From: Eucriotettix oculatus
Lineage: Eukaryota > Arthropoda > Insecta > Orthoptera > Tetrigidae
DNA: 64,000 nt
Assembly (NCBI GenBank): GCA_034510155.1
Contig: CM067376.1
Coordinates: forward strand, 113,145,493 to 113,209,492
Direction: 5' to 3'
Shown here: one piece after another, positions 62,073 through 64,000 of the stretch
How the letters are laid out: the number at the start of each line of letters is the position of its first letter
How positions within the stretch are numbered: the first letter of the stretch is position 1
Notes under the pieces: model-generated
The model's input: only the letters and a program-made list of their open reading frames with translations
Told to the model about the DNA's origin: nothing
The model's database searches: none
Position numbers and translations under genes: made by a program

Positions 62073-62095
62073 TATATATATATATATATATATAT
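62073..62095. repeat. (AT)n microsatellite
   Basis: An uninterrupted AT run in intron 3. Confidence 0.9.
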
Positions 62096-62709
62096 TAATT
62101 TATCTTTTTTAACAAAAATTATATACATTTTTCGTTATTTATTAATATGTAAAGAAAGTATAAAAATAAAATAAACGACTATGGGAAATTTATTTTTTAT
62201 AATTGAGGTATTTGTATGTTCCCGAATGGATTTGTATTTTGGTACAAAATTACTGGCAAAATTCATACGTATGGCTATATTTTAATTTTTTATGTCACTG
62301 AATAAAGATTACTATTTATCTAAAGCAATCTGGTCAATAAACTATTTTTCCACTTAAAAAGCTAGAACGTAAAATCTTTTACGGTTCCTATTACATTAAT
62401 GTAGCAATACAATTTTTGAAAATTTTTCCATCATTAAAAAAATTGTGTATTAAAAATATTTTATTTACAAATATAATTTTACTTTAAACAGAAAAGTAAA
62501 AAAAATTAAATTCAGAAAATATAGCTTTACGTTACCCTGTATGTACCAAAACAAGCTTTACCAGGACTTTTGTCACTCATATTTCTTTTTCTCTTCCATT
62601 TTGATCATGTGATTTCTCTTGTTATATTTTCCTTTAGTCTCTACTCTATATTTCTCTTTGTATATTTTCTTTCACCGTCCAAGTTTATGAAGCAAAAAAA
62701 AACTTGCTG

Positions 62710-62935
62710 CTAGCACTGCGATCACTGGTCGCGCGATCTGACTCGTGAATGAATGATTTAAATAGCAAATAACAGTTTTAACCCTCGGCGCTGGGATCAA
62801 CAGCCGGGCGTTGTGATCCTTGAGAGTGACTCAGACAGCAACTAGCAGTGCTGACCTTTAGCACTGAGATCACTGGCCGAGTCATTTGATTAATGAGGGA
62901 GTGATTCAAACAACAGGTAGCTTCCGGATGGCAGG
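62710..62935. repeat. Three-unit imperfect tandem repeat, period about 74 bp
   Basis: Units start near 62712 (AGCACTGCGATCACTGG), 62786 (GGCGCTGGGATCAACAG) and 62860 (AGCACTGAGATCACTGG). Each continues with a GTGA/GTGATT..A.ACAACA.GTAGC-like second half. Units 1 and 3 are most alike. It could be a minisatellite or part of a larger satellite-like element. Confidence 0.65.
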
Positions 62936-63554
62936 AGCGGAGGAAATGAAAAGAGGTACGCAATGCTCATTCACTTCACAGAGGGACCTAATTCTTGCTT
63001 CAGATCTGGATTAGGTGGCCCATCTCTAGCTCGTATCAATGTTGACTTGCCTTTTCCCTTCTGGTTACATTATTCACACGCAATAATGATTGTTATTCGT
63101 CTTAAGAGCATCTATGCAATGAATTTACTGTCACTTAGATAAACTTGGCATGTTCTACCATGAAATGATACATAATATTACGTGTGCATTTAATATTCAA
63201 CGTTTATCCTGACGTGATTTTAACGGGTGTAGTACAAAATCCTAAGAGATCCATGTCCCACGCACGTCTTCCCGATGAAAATATCCCGATTGACGTTTTC
63301 CCGACAAGTCAGTATTTTTAAAGGTCATTTTCCCGAAAGGAGCGTTTTTAATAAATGAAGCATAATTGTAATATAACACAATTTTATGTTATGATGCGGG
63401 GTTTAGTGTGAGGTGTAAGTTATTGATAGAATGAAAATTGAAAACAATTTTCTGTTATTTTTAAATAAATATTGGTACTGAATTCAGGAGAGAAAGTGCT
63501 ATCTATGTAAGAATGAATTCCATGACAGTTGTGAAAATAATTATCATTGAACTA

Positions 63555-63600
63555 TAATCCGGGGATTCCTTCCTATGCTTTTAAAGAAGAGTTGCCTTAA
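63555..63600 (+). repeat. Terminal fragment of the dispersed repeat family
   Basis: CGGGGATTCCTTCCTATGC, then TTTTAAAGAAGAGTTGCCTT, corresponds to the TTCCTAT..TTAAAGGGGAGTTGCC terminus seen at 37095 and on the opposite strand at 58180. Confidence 0.45.
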
Positions 63601-64000
63601 TATAGATTACCCGGATCTAATCATACTTCACCAAAGAGTTAACTAATTTAACAACGTTATACCATAGTTCACTAACGTAGTTCGTACAAAGTTTTATGTA
63701 AGTGTGCCTTGTGTGCTTCAAAGTATGTCAATATTTATTGAGAAGTTTGCGGAAGACCGATCAGGACAGTTGTATTAAGCTTCGACACGGTGACTATATC
63801 CTGCTTCACATAAGTTGACAGCATTTTCGCACGACAGAGTGACACAGAATGACGGGTGTGTGCGTAGGCGGGGAATAGAGAGGCTGCACTCTGCCCCAAG
63901 CCTCTGCGCAGGCACACGACTCCCCTGGCGATGGCTTTCTCTGTATTCCCAAAACTTCATATTATAAGGAACCGTAAATCTTTTGAACTTCATTGGTTAC

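Larger units (their letters stand above)
57365..64000 (+). other. Side-family gene intron 3, partial (phase 1)
   Basis: It starts with donor GTGAGA after the Ig2 exon, and no acceptor with an Ig2 continuation is seen before the window ends. It holds two copies of the dispersed repeat family (57530-57770, 58150-58615), an (AT)n run and a 74-bp tandem repeat. At 58850-58925, TTGAAATCTGTTGAGTC and ACATACGGACAGACAGGCAG resemble Helitron interior sequence. The stretches 58930-60000, 60900-61980 and 62100-62700 show nothing assignable. A GC-richer patch at 63780-63950 is unassigned. Confidence 0.8.

Noticed and set aside
1..64000. CRISPR arrays, bacterial operons or phage genes
   Set aside because: No regularly spaced repeats with unique spacers, no dense coding and no ribosome-binding architecture. 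The window is clearly eukaryotic intronic DNA.

Overview
This window is eukaryotic, AT-rich, intron-dominated DNA from an arthropod, most likely an insect. The repeat content (tRNA-derived SINEs, endonuclease/reverse-transcriptase LINEs, Penelope-like and Helitron relics) and the very long introns resemble large polyneopteran genomes such as cockroaches or termites. The species assignment is an inference. There is no operon structure, CRISPR array or bacterial gene.

The only gene I can support well is a plus-strand Sidestep (Side)-family immunoglobulin-superfamily gene, of which three internal coding exons are visible: 10328-10460, 21685-21893 and 57251-57364. Splice sites and reading frame join exactly across introns of 11,224 bp and 35,357 bp. 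Together they encode the first, V-type Ig domain (Cys-Trp-DxGxYxC, split over two exons) and the start of the second Ig domain. The signal-peptide exon (upstream) and the remaining Ig, fibronectin, transmembrane and cytoplasmic exons (downstream) are not visible. In Drosophila, Side proteins are cell-surface ligands for Beaten-path receptors in axon guidance.

The rest is intron or flanking sequence. 1-10.3 kb: a decayed LINE, Penelope-like (PLE) relics carrying hammerhead-like motifs, and SINE/tRNA-derived relics. 10.5-21.7 kb (intron 1): a 25-bp tandem repeat, a DDE-transposase relic, a perfect 70-bp tandem duplication beside a PLE relic, and a complete-looking 1.54-kb non-autonomous Helitron with a nested insertion. 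21.9-57.2 kb (intron 2): PLE relics, tRNA-like relics, a minus-strand Helitron copy, LINE fragments, a 118-bp foldback, a 1.85-kb element with arms of about 600 bp, GC/CpG-richer blocks that may be regulatory, a 69-bp-arm hairpin, and two weak exon-like ORFs. 57.4-64 kb: an inverted copy of a dispersed repeat family, microsatellites and a three-unit 74-bp tandem repeat.

The most interesting signals are the hammerhead-ribozyme-like cores in PLE relics, the nested Helitron insertion with an empty site elsewhere in the window, the long-arm foldback element, the unnamed dispersed repeat family, and the symmetric phase-1 exon structure of the Side gene. I did not find a convincing new multi-gene system.
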